A stretch of 64,000 nucleotides of DNA from the NCBI RefSeq assembly GCF_004122095.1, contig NZ_SAWZ01000003.1:62001-126000 (forward strand). The letters run 5' to 3'. Source of the DNA: Pseudoxanthomonas composti (GTDB lineage: Bacteria; Pseudomonadota; Gammaproteobacteria; Xanthomonadales; Xanthomonadaceae). A program made the position numbers and the translations under genes. Shown here one piece after another: positions 7,992 to 17,938 of the stretch. Position 1 is the first letter of the stretch, and each line of letters starts with the position of its first letter. The notes below the pieces were generated by a model. The model was not told where the DNA came from and made no database searches. It saw only the letters and a program-made list of their open reading frames with translations.

Positions 7992-8717
7992 TCAGTTAGG
8001 CTTGGCAGCCGCCTGCGCGATCACGGTCAGAATGAAGCGCTCGGCATGATTCACTGCTGATCGTCTGGCGAAGAAGAATTGCGTGAGGACAATGCCTACA
8101 AATACAAACCACGATAGGGCGCTTGGCATTTGGTAGATGCCAAGCGCTCCCAGCGCAATCAAGAGCAGCACGCAAATTGAAGCGTAGTCGCGAGCAAACA
8201 GCCAATGTCTGTTGAGGTGGTTAACAGCCTCCGTTCCCTGTTCTTGTTGATAGATGCGATACCACAGCGCGTTCTGTTGTTGGGCGCCCTTTGGGAGCGG
8301 CGACCACTTGGCCCGCACAGCTTTCATGTCTATCCGTGGATCTTTGGCGACGTAGTGCGAGAAGGCACGGCATCCAGGCAATGGATCACGCCACCGAAGA
8401 AAAACGATACGTGCCTTCTGCAGGTAGGTCAGCTGGGAGTTCAAGATTCCACACAACGCTACTGCGAGACCACCCGGGAGAAGTGCACTGAGATGGGCCG
8501 TAGCAGTCTCCATCTTGAACTCGGAGAAGCTGAGACCCTTTACGAGCGCGTAGTAGAGCGCAAGGTTCGCCGCGAGAGCCGCGAACAGCTGCATACGATA
8601 TGAATCTTTCAGCGATCGGGCCATTTGAAGAGGGTCACGAGTCAGAAGCAGGCTGAGCGAGCTCAGGAACGAAGGGAGTGAGTTCGTCGCGATTGAGAAG
8701 GACGACTTGCTGTTCAT
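7992..8717 (-). CDS. Four-TM membrane protein, candidate effector next to WYL regulator
   Basis: With the ATG at 8717 the product is 241 residues. Hydrophobic helices fall at about 43-61, 75-94, 177-195 and 199-216, with a hydrophilic loop of about 80 residues between the second and third. That loop carries a striking block: FLRWRDPLPGCRAFSHYV, AKDPRIDMKA and QQNALWYRIY. This reads like a conserved but uncharacterised bacterial membrane family. The 2TM-loop-2TM plan recalls pore-forming effectors in defence islands, but identity with any named family is not claimed. The start at 8717 overlaps the regulator gene by 83 bp; an ATG at 8624, 11 bp after the regulator's stop, is the alternative (210 residues) and would drop part of the N-terminal helix. 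Neither has a clear Shine-Dalgarno sequence. Confidence 0.65.
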   Translation of the reverse strand: MNSKSSFSIATNSLPSFLSSLSLLLTRDPLQMARSLKDSYRMQLFAALAANLALYYALVKGLSFSEFKMETATAHLSALLPGGLAVALCGILNSQLTYLQKARIVFLRWRDPLPGCRAFSHYVAKDPRIDMKAVRAKWSPLPKGAQQQNALWYRIYQQEQGTEAVNHLNRHWLFARDYASICVLLLIALGALGIYQMPSALSWFVFVGIVLTQFFFARRSAVNHAERFILTVIAQAAAKPN

Positions 8718-9531
8718 TTGCTGAGAGCCGGTCAGTCGATCTATGCAAGCCAAGCCGGCGCAGTAGGTAATAGGAAAGGCACTGACGCGTCTCGATCGCA
8801 AGCTGGCCATCGACCATTCCGTAATCGAGTTCAATTGCTTTCTTCGGTCCGGGTGGCAGGCCTGGATTTGGACCGATCACGATCGTCAGAATGCGATCCC
8901 ACTCCTGATCTATCTCTGGGATTGGCTGTGGCGGATGCGGGCCGGCGTGCTCAAGGATGCGCGCAAAAACAAAGTCGCAAAAGCGCTCTCTCTTGTGACA
9001 GTAGGCACGGACATGCCAGCGGTAGCCGTCATAAGCGAGTGCGCGAGGACTGATCGCGCGAAGGCTCGGCTCCGGTCTGCTCATGGATTGATAATTGATC
9101 TCCAGCGTAGAGCCGGAATGGATCGCATGCAGCACTGACCGAAGCAACTCAGGCGACACCAATCTCGTCGGGTGCTTGACGATTGCCGTCGTCGGTGGTT
9201 CACCGAGGAAGCTGATGTCGGAAGGGATCGTACCGGTCGTCAATGCGTAAAGCTCGGCGAGGTATCGACCACTCGTCGGGTCGACGAAGATCGGCTTGAA
9301 GTGAGGCGTCGCGACATAGGCCTTCTCGGTCCGATCGTAGACGGTGTTGTGCTCCGCCCGCTTCTGATACTCGGTCAGATCAAGCGATGCCTGTGGCACC
9401 GATATGCCGAAGAAGTCGGTGAGCGACGACCGGTTCACCCGGCCGTTCCAATAGAGCCGCGAGTCGATGAATTCGAGACGGCGATCTTGGCCCCAGCGGC
9501 CGCGGCGCCTTTGGCCTGCAGAGTCCGTCAT
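8635..9531 (-). CDS. WYL-domain transcriptional regulator, CapW/BrxR-like
   Basis: The 298-residue protein has the three-part build of CapW/BrxR regulators: an N-terminal winged helix-turn-helix (about 15-80, with GRVNRSSLTDFFGISVPQAS), a WYL domain (about 130-195, containing YDGYRWHVRAYC) and a C-terminal WCX-type domain (about 215-285). Members of this family sit beside CBASS, BREX and other phage-defence operons and repress them until a signal is sensed through the WYL pocket. Here it is the first gene of a leftward unit with the four-TM protein and is divergent from the MBL/E2-E1-JAB operon, 125 bp away, so it can control both from one intergenic region. The start at 9531 agrees with the family N-terminus. 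Confidence 0.88.
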   Translation of the reverse strand: MTDSAGQRRRGRWGQDRRLEFIDSRLYWNGRVNRSSLTDFFGISVPQASLDLTEYQKRAEHNTVYDRTEKAYVATPHFKPIFVDPTSGRYLAELYALTTGTIPSDISFLGEPPTTAIVKHPTRLVSPELLRSVLHAIHSGSTLEINYQSMSRPEPSLRAISPRALAYDGYRWHVRAYCHKRERFCDFVFARILEHAGPHPPQPIPEIDQEWDRILTIVIGPNPGLPPGPKKAIELDYGMVDGQLAIETRQCLSYYLLRRLGLHRSTDRLSANEQQVVLLNRDELTPFVPELAQPASDS

Positions 9532-9572
9532 CTCAAGAGCCCGTGAGAATACGAATAGTGGACAAGCGCATA

Positions 9573-9602
9573 TTGACTAGACCCGTCTAAAAGTTGTATT
9601 CA
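9573..9602 (+). promoter_or_regulatory. Candidate promoter and operator between WYL regulator and MBL gene
   Basis: The divergent gap contains TTGACT (9573-9578) and, 18 bases on, TATTCA (9597-9602), a weak -35/-10 pair reading towards the MBL gene. Between and overlapping them is a short palindrome, TAGAC-CC-GTCTA (9578-9589). A repressor bound here would block the promoter. GAATAC (9547-9552) and GTATTC (9596-9601) form a second, wider inverted pair. Assignment rests on position and symmetry only. Confidence 0.4.
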
Positions 9603-9656
9603 TTCTACCACTGGCGGCCCGACGAACGGGGGACGCAATGGAAACAGGACACCTGA

Positions 9657-10832
9657 ATGAACCCGACTCTCTCGTTCTTCCCGGTCGGCAATGGCGATAT
9701 GGCCTTGGTGAAGCTGCTTGATGGCGCCACGATCCTGGTTGATTGCAACATCCGTAAGGCTGCCGATGACCCGGCGGACAAAGAGACCCGCGACGTTGCC
9801 AAAGACCTGCGTGCCCGGCTGCCCCGAGATTCAAGCGGTCGCCCCTACGTCGACGCCTTCCTCCTGAGCCATCCTGATAAGGACCACTGCTCTGGTCTTT
9901 GCACGCACTTCCATCTCGGGCCGTTGGAAGACTACGCCGACGATAAAAAGCCCGATGCTGAAAAGAAGATCGTGATCCGCGAGATGTGGTCCTCACCCAT
10001 CGTCTTTCGACGTGCTCGAAAGATCCATCACGTCCTTTGCGATGACGCGAAGGCTTGGGCAACGGAGGCTCGGCGCCGGGTCAAGCACTTCCGCGACAAA
10101 GGCTGGGCGGGAGAGGGTGATCGCATCTTGATCCTCGGTGAAGACAAAGTCGGCAAGACCGATGGACTTGAAGCCATTCTTGTCAAGAGCGGTGAGAAGT
10201 TCGCCCGCCTCAACGGGATGCCAAACAGCTACTTCGAGGCACACCTTCTCGCCCCGAGCCTTGTGTGCGAGGACGACGAAGAGGTCGAACTCCGCGCAAA
10301 GAATCAGTCGAGTGTGATCCTGAACTTCGACATCGTAGCGACGCACGTCGGGATGAACCGCTATCGTTTCCTCACGGCTGGCGACGCGGAGGTGGCCATC
10401 TGGGAGCGGCTTTGGGAGCGCTACAAGGACGAGCCCGAGGTGCTCGAATACGATGTCCTCGAAACGCCACACCACTGCTCCTGGCGCGTTCTCTCGTGGG
10501 ACAGCTGGTCAGATTGCGGCGAGGACGCCGAGGTGTCGGAAGCGGCGCGGTCGGCGCTCGGTCAGGCCCGGTATGGGGCAAAGATTATCGCGAGCTGCAA
10601 GCCCATCAAGGAAGGCGACGGCGACCCGCCGTGCACGCGTGCCAAGCGGGAATATGAGAGCATCCTTGATCCCGTCTATGGCAAGTTTCTCTGCACGGGC
10701 GAGACACCTTACACGTGGGCCCCGGCGCCGATTGACATCGACATCCTCGCAGCTGGGCCCAAGGTGCGCGTCGCCGAGGCGGCTACGGCCGCGGCCGCGA
10801 CAGCTGCCGCGGCGGCGCCGCGGGCGGGGTGA
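9657..10832 (+). CDS. ComEC-type metallo-beta-lactamase-fold hydrolase paired with E2-E1-JAB protein
   Basis: The 391-residue protein is a metallo-beta-lactamase-fold hydrolase of the ComEC/Rec2-like branch. The metal motif SHPDKDHCSG gives H72, D74, D76 and H77. NQSSVIL (217-223) matches the conserved Asn/Ser strand of that branch, TAGDAE supplies Asp243, and TPHHCS (270-275) resembles the late His motif. The C-terminus is a low-complexity Ala-rich tail. No signal peptide or TM helix is present, so it should be cytoplasmic; a nucleic acid or a phosphodiester small molecule is a plausible substrate. Its TGA is immediately followed by the ATG of the E2-E1-JAB gene, indicating translational coupling and joint action. 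Confidence 0.82.
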   Translation: MNPTLSFFPVGNGDMALVKLLDGATILVDCNIRKAADDPADKETRDVAKDLRARLPRDSSGRPYVDAFLLSHPDKDHCSGLCTHFHLGPLEDYADDKKPDAEKKIVIREMWSSPIVFRRARKIHHVLCDDAKAWATEARRRVKHFRDKGWAGEGDRILILGEDKVGKTDGLEAILVKSGEKFARLNGMPNSYFEAHLLAPSLVCEDDEEVELRAKNQSSVILNFDIVATHVGMNRYRFLTAGDAEVAIWERLWERYKDEPEVLEYDVLETPHHCSWRVLSWDSWSDCGEDAEVSEAARSALGQARYGAKIIASCKPIKEGDGDPPCTRAKREYESILDPVYGKFLCTGETPYTWAPAPIDIDILAAGPKVRVAEAATAAAATAAAAAPRAG

Positions 10833-13082
10833 ATGATCGACTTCATCCAGTGGGGCGAGCGCATCGAGAGCATTCCCGACGAGCTGGCTAATCCACAACT
10901 ACTCGGACTCCTTCGCGCTTGCCACGATCATCGCGATTTCCAGATCGTTGAGCTGCGGCGGATCTCCGGCGCGCATCCGCGCGCGGCTATCGTCGTTGAA
11001 GCGGGCGATGGCACGGTAGCGCCTCGGAATGAGGCCGGTATCTTGCCGCGCGAACGCCTCTGCCTGACATTTCTTCCTGGCGAGATTACGCCTGCCGAGG
11101 TGCGCGCACTACGAGCAGACTTTCCTGACGTCGTTCACCTCAATGGCGTCCACGACGGCGAACCGGCGTCGCTTTGCCTTTATGAGGACTGGGCATTTGA
11201 GGAGCGACGCTGGACGCCGCAGCGACATCTGTCCCGTATCCTATGGTGGCTGCGATGCACTGCGGATGGCACGCTCCACGCACAAGATCAAGCGCTCGAA
11301 CAGCTGTTTTATTCCACCGGTCACACCGTAGTGCTTCCAGCGGAGTTCGAAGAGCGGACCGCAGATGAGCTGGGTGCTATCTACTTCCAGGCAGTGGAGC
11401 GACCTGATGGCAGGCTTTATCTCGTCGCAACGTCCACAAAGCCCAATAGGCAAGCCGCATCGATCCAACCGCTTGTGGTCGATCTTTCTGCTGTCGCGAA
11501 CATTCCGATCCAGCGAGGGCCAAGGACATTAGGTGAACTGGACGATCACCTTGCGCGTATTGGCGTGGAGTTCCAAACATCCTTTGAGACTGCGTTCAAA
11601 CGACAATTTCGCCTGAGCAGCCAAGGTCAAGGTGTTGACGGACAGATGTTGCTCATCGTGCGCATCCCGCGCACGCGCGATGGCAAGATCGAGCGCTTAG
11701 ACTGTCGCGGCCTCCTCGTCGCCGAGAAGTTTGAGGATGTGGGGATCAAGCTCGGCACCCTATGCCGCCCGGTGCCTGGCGGTGCGGCATCTGTCGCTGA
11801 CGACTTGGCCATCGGCGGTATGGCGCTCGCTCCGGAGACGGCATGGCGTTCGATCTCAGTGGGACTGGTTGATCTACGACACATGCCCAGCCGCGAGTTC
11901 GCTCGCATGCTGTCAGGACTACCCAGGGACGGAGCCGATTTCGCCGGAGTCTTAGCCGGGGTGGGCTCGCTTGGGAGCGCTCTCGCTGACATCTGGGCTC
12001 GGGAGGGATGGGGCCGTTGGGCCTTCATTGATCCTGATGAAGTGGCACCACATAACCTGGTTCGACATGCTGCGATGTCTGGTGCGATCGGGTTTCTGAA
12101 AGTCGAATGGGCACGAGCGCATGTTGCTCATGCGCTCGGGTATGACCGAGACGTCTCAACTGCAATTGCCGCGTCCGCAAATGACCTAGGGCGCGCTGAT
12201 GTAGCAAGTGCGCTGGGTAATGCCCAGTTGCTCATCGATGCCTCAACGACGATCACCGTGCCACGCGACTGGTCGGAGAATGAACTGCCGCGAAGTGCGT
12301 CTGTCTTTTTCACCCACTCCGGCATGAGTGCGGTTCTGTTGCTAGAAGACCAAGCGCGCGACGTCAGGCTTTCTTCGCTGGAAGCGCAGTATTACCGCGC
12401 TATCCTCACCGAGCCTTGGGGTGCTGACCACCTCCAAAGACCGGGAAAGTTGCGTGTTGGAGCAGGCTGTCGCGACCATAGCCTTGTCTTGCCTTATGAA
12501 CTCGTAAAGCTGCATGCAGCCCACCTTGCAAGACGTCTTCGCAAAGCTGTTGATTCTGAGCAGGGAGCCATCCAGGTCTGGACTTTGGACGACGACACAG
12601 GATCGATATCGGCAGTGTCCATAGAAGTTCAGCCTGTCAGGTCGATTTCTCGTGGCGACTGGGAGGTTCGTTGGGATGCTGGAGTTGAAGCAAAACTGCA
12701 TGGCATGCGCGACGCGTGCTTGCCGTCCGAAACAGGGGGCGTGTTGCTGGGCACTATCGACCAGAAGTTGCGCACGATCAGCATCGTCGACGCTTCCGAT
12801 GCGCCGCCTGATAGTTCCGCCGATGCCACCAGTTTCGTCCGTGGCGAGGGTGGTCAGGACATGGTGCTGCGGTGCGAAGAGCTGACTGGCGGCATGGTGA
12901 GCTATGTAGGGGAGTGGCACTCGCACCCCAACGGATACTCATCAGACCCGAGTTCCACAGACGTAGGTCTCTTGGCGACGCTTGCTGCCCGGTTAGCCGC
13001 AGACGGCATCCCCGCGTTGATGGTGATTGTGTCCGAACAAGGCGTGGGTGTATCGCTTGGGGAAGTTCGTGCGATCGACTGA
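10833..13082 (+). CDS. E2-E1-JAB triple-fusion ubiquitin-conjugation-like enzyme
   Basis: This 749-residue protein combines three ubiquitin-pathway modules. Residues 1-140 look like a prokaryotic E2: a Cys115 in SLCLYEDW, followed by TPQRHLSRILWWL. An uncharacterised linker domain follows (150-360). Residues 370-575 are an E1/ThiF fold: GVGSLG (376-381), the acidic D400 in FIDPDEVAPHNLVRH, DAST (469-472) and a likely catalytic Cys546 in GAGCRDHS. Residues 605-749 are a JAB/JAMM isopeptidase with Glu633 (ETGGVLLG), H696-x-H698-P and S707-x-x-D710. The Cap2 (E2-E1) and Cap3 (JAB) proteins of type II CBASS show that such enzymes attach and remove protein partners during anti-phage defence; here all three are in one chain. 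No ubiquitin-like gene and no CD-NTase is found nearby. All key residues appear intact. Confidence 0.88.
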   Translation: MIDFIQWGERIESIPDELANPQLLGLLRACHDHRDFQIVELRRISGAHPRAAIVVEAGDGTVAPRNEAGILPRERLCLTFLPGEITPAEVRALRADFPDVVHLNGVHDGEPASLCLYEDWAFEERRWTPQRHLSRILWWLRCTADGTLHAQDQALEQLFYSTGHTVVLPAEFEERTADELGAIYFQAVERPDGRLYLVATSTKPNRQAASIQPLVVDLSAVANIPIQRGPRTLGELDDHLARIGVEFQTSFETAFKRQFRLSSQGQGVDGQMLLIVRIPRTRDGKIERLDCRGLLVAEKFEDVGIKLGTLCRPVPGGAASVADDLAIGGMALAPETAWRSISVGLVDLRHMPSREFARMLSGLPRDGADFAGVLAGVGSLGSALADIWAREGWGRWAFIDPDEVAPHNLVRHAAMSGAIGFLKVEWARAHVAHALGYDRDVSTAIAASANDLGRADVASALGNAQLLIDASTTITVPRDWSENELPRSASVFFTHSGMSAVLLLEDQARDVRLSSLEAQYYRAILTEPWGADHLQRPGKLRVGAGCRDHSLVLPYELVKLHAAHLARRLRKAVDSEQGAIQVWTLDDDTGSISAVSIEVQPVRSISRGDWEVRWDAGVEAKLHGMRDACLPSETGGVLLGTIDQKLRTISIVDASDAPPDSSADATSFVRGEGGQDMVLRCEELTGGMVSYVGEWHSHPNGYSSDPSSTDVGLLATLAARLAADGIPALMVIVSEQGVGVSLGEVRAID

Positions 13083-13200
13083 AAAATATCTCTGCCTAAG
13101 AAGATGTAGCGCGGAGGATTTCACAGACATAGCGTCAAGCCGAATTGACAACGACTGCGCCCCGCTTAGTTTGGTGCACGAAGATAGCAACTAGCGAGCA

Positions 13201-13443
13201 ATGGGATACCAACTTACCAGCGAAGCGCAGGAGAACGAGCATGCCATCTGGTTGCGCGCATATTTGCGCGCTCTTAACTCGATGGCGTGTGTAGAAGCAG
13301 CTATGCAGGCCGAGTCCGCCTTGCAGCGTTACCAAGCTCGATGGCGAACCCATGCTCGAGCGCCGATTGAGACGGATGCTGAGCGTTACGATAATTTTGT
13401 TCGCGCCGCTCAGATCGCTGCTGAGTCTCGGCGGCGCGGCTAG
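13201..13443 (+). CDS. Small hypothetical protein, 80 residues
   Basis: A short, predominantly helical, Ala/Arg-rich protein (WLRAYLRALNSMACVEAAMQ, ALQRYQARW) without recognised domain or signal. It begins 118 bp after the E2-E1-JAB stop on the same strand and has no clear Shine-Dalgarno sequence. Its stop overlaps by 4 bp the stop of the convergent truncated integrase. It could be the last gene of the island operon or a remnant of a separate mobile-element gene. It does not look like a beta-grasp ubiquitin-like protein despite the C-terminal Gly. Confidence 0.45.
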   Translation: MGYQLTSEAQENEHAIWLRAYLRALNSMACVEAAMQAESALQRYQARWRTHARAPIETDAERYDNFVRAAQIAAESRRRG

Positions 13444-13832
13444 CGCCGCATTTTGAAGTGAGCCAGGAAGCCGACTGAACCGATCCGGGCCAGGGCGTCC
13501 ATGGCGAGCGCGTGGTCCTCAGGCCCGTCGGTTTTCAGGAGGCCCGTTTGCAGGTCCAGCTCATACCGGCTCAGGCCGTTAGCCTGCACGCTGGCGAGGA
13601 TTTCCTCAGGCTTTGGAGGTTTGGGCATTCCTTGCCAACCGAGCTGCTCGAAAAGTTGAGCATAGCGGGCGGCCAACCCAAGTGCTTGTTGCTGTGCGAG
13701 ACGCGCATCTGTCGTGCACAAGGCGTGCTTGATGACTAAGCGCTTTGTCAGTGCTTGAAGTGAACGAGGCACACGCAGGCGGAAAACGGAACGGCCTGAG
13801 GGATTACGAACCAGGTTGTGGGGGAGTCGCAT
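13440..13832 (-). pseudogene. Truncated tyrosine integrase (DUF6538 N-terminal domain only)
   Basis: The 130-residue product starts MRLPHNLVRNPSG and continues FRLRVPRSLQALTKR, LCTTDARLAQQQALGLAARY, which matches the DUF6538 domain at the N-terminus of a class of phage-type tyrosine integrases. The intact enzymes run to several hundred residues with a C-terminal R-H-R-Y catalytic domain. Here the frame ends soon after the DUF6538 region, so the SAM-like and catalytic domains are missing. It is most likely the remnant of the integrase that brought in the island to its left. The ATG at 13832 was chosen because the family sequence begins there; the frame stays open upstream to 14069 without family resemblance. 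Confidence 0.75.
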
Positions 13833-14152
13833 CGGGAGTGTCCCGATCTGTGTCCCACAAGCGATTCCGAATCCAAAAAAGTCGTTTAAAATCAATTTCT
13901 TATTAGATTCTGCGGAAAAAGGGTTCCGCTCCGCGCCGGTCAATAAAAGACAGGTAGCGGCAGGCACGCAGAACCGGAAGCAAGGGTCTGCGTGCAGTGC
14001 TCGATCTGCTGAGCTTCGAGCTTGACGTCGCGCGGAAGCTTTCCTGCATTCACGGCCTGAGCAAGGCACGCGCTCGGCTCCTAAGAGCAGAAGTCACCGA
14101 CCCGACTTGAACCGCCTCCCGTTACATTACCCGCACCGGGAGGCGCGCGCGG
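13833..14152. other. Island right-edge region and hairpin after tex
   Basis: Contains an AT-rich patch (13860-13925) upstream of the integrase remnant. A short open plus-strand frame without a good start ends at the TGA near 14108 and reads LDLLSFELDVARKL..., possibly the tail of a lost gene. A hairpin with 9-bp arms CGCCTCCCG (14113-14121) and CGGGAGGCG (14137-14145) lies just beyond the tex stop and may terminate tex, although no U-run follows. Confidence 0.45.
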
Positions 14153-16510
<2,358 letters not shown>

Positions 16511-16613
16511 GCGTGGGTTCAACTGGACGACGGGGCCGGCGATTGTGGCCCCGTTGCCCGGGTGATCCAAGGCGTTGACAAGGCGCGCCTTGCAGGGTTG
16601 CCAGCGCGGCGCC

Positions 16614-17843
16614 TTACCCCTGCTGGCAGGCCCGCGCCGAAGCGAGCCCCTGCGGCAGCAGGCGCACGCCCAGGCCGGCCAGGGCCGCCAGCGTGGCCAC
16701 GCCGGCCACGCCCATCCAGCCGAAACGCGCCAGGGCCAGTGCGCCCAGCGCCGCACCGGCGGCCATGCCGACAAACACGCCGGTGAACAGCACCGCGTTG
16801 AGACGGCTGCGCGCGGCCGGGTCCAGGCCATAGACGATGCTCTGGTGCGCGATCAGGCTGGCCTGCACGCCCAGGTCGAAGCCGATCGTCACCACCACCA
16901 GCAGGATCAGCTGCGCCTGCGGCGCCAGCCACGGCATCAGCGCCAGCGCCGCGAAGGACGCAGCGGCCAGCGCGGCGCCGGCACGGGCCACGTAGCCAGG
17001 CCCGTGGCGGTCGGCGATACGCCCGGCCAACGGCGCGGCGATGGCGCCCACCGCGCCGGCCAGGCCGAAGGCGCCGGCCACCGCGCTGCCCAGCTGCAGC
17101 GGCGGCTGCGCCAGCATCACCGCCAGGGTCGACCAGAACGCGCTGAAGCCCACCGACAGCAGCGCCTGCGCCACCACCGCCCGGCGCAGGGCCGGATGCT
17201 GCCGCCACAGCGTCCCCAGCGAGCGCAGCAGCGCGCCGTAGCCCAGCTGGGTGGTGGCGGCAAACGCCGGCAGCCGGCGCCAGGACGCCAGCCCGACCGC
17301 CACCACCGCGGCGGTGGCCAGCAGGTAGACCGCACGCCAGCCGAACTGCCCGGCGATCAGGCCGCTGGCCACGCGCGAGAGCAGGATGCCCAGCAGCAGT
17401 CCGGTCATCACCGTGCCGACGATGCGCCCGCGCTGCGCGGCCGGCGCCAGCGTGGCCGCGGCGGGGACGAAATCCTGCGCCAGCGTGGCCACCAGCCCGG
17501 TCGCCAGCCCGGCGGCCAGCAGCCAGGACAAGCCGGTGGCCAGGGCGCTGCCCAGCATCGCCAGGGCCAGCAGTACGGACTTGACCAGGATCACCCGGCG
17601 GCGGTCGTAGCGGTCGCCCAGGGGTGCCAGCAGGGCGATGCCCAGCGCGTAGCCCAGCTGGTTGAGCATCGGCAGCATGCCGGCGGCCGAGGCCGGCACG
17701 TGCAGGTCGCGCGCCAGTACCTCCAGCATGGGCTGGCTGTAGTACAGCGAGGCGACCGAGACGCCGGCGCCGGTGGCCAGCAGCAGCACCAGCGCGCGGG
17801 ACAGGCCGGTTGGAGCGGCCGTGGCTTCATGCATCTTGGACAT
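16614..17843 (-). CDS. MFS transporter
   Basis: A 409-residue inner-membrane protein with about 12 predicted helices. The MFS signature between helices 2 and 3 reads [14 protein letters not shown], and a second related loop, [13 protein letters not shown], lies in the second half. The closest remembered relatives are YnfM/YgaY-type drug or sugar-efflux transporters, but the substrate is unknown. The ATG at 17843 gives a short cytoplasmic N-terminus before helix 1. It is divergent from a LysR regulator gene, with 95 bp between the starts, the usual arrangement for a LysR protein controlling an efflux pump. Confidence 0.88.
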   Translation of the reverse strand: MSKMHEATAAPTGLSRALVLLLATGAGVSVASLYYSQPMLEVLARDLHVPASAAGMLPMLNQLGYALGIALLAPLGDRYDRRRVILVKSVLLALAMLGSALATGLSWLLAAGLATGLVATLAQDFVPAAATLAPAAQRGRIVGTVMTGLLLGILLSRVASGLIAGQFGWRAVYLLATAAVVAVGLASWRRLPAFAATTQLGYGALLRSLGTLWRQHPALRRAVVAQALLSVGFSAFWSTLAVMLAQPPLQLGSAVAGAFGLAGAVGAIAAPLAGRIADRHGPGYVARAGAALAAASFAALALMPWLAPQAQLILLVVVTIGFDLGVQASLIAHQSIVYGLDPAARSRLNAVLFTGVFVGMAAGAALGALALARFGWMGVAGVATLAALAGLGVRLLPQGLASARACQQG

Positions 17844-17938
17844 GACGGGAACAGGGAGAGGGAGGAGGGCGCCAGTCTCTGCCGCATCGGACCGCCGTGG
17901 TAGCCTCGCGACCCGGACAAGCTTCATACGCCATATGC

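Noticed and set aside
13201-13443. 80-residue protein as the missing ubiquitin-like modifier of the E2-E1-JAB enzyme (it ends in Gly)
   Set aside because: The sequence is helical with no beta-grasp strand pattern, and the Gly follows Arg-rich residues with no Gly-Gly motif.
5147-14044. 10-bp direct repeat GAAGCTTTCC at 5147-5156 and 14035-14044 as possible attachment sites of the island
   Set aside because: The match is short and contains the palindrome AAGCTT; similar short repeats are expected by chance over 9 kb, and no tRNA gene is adjacent.
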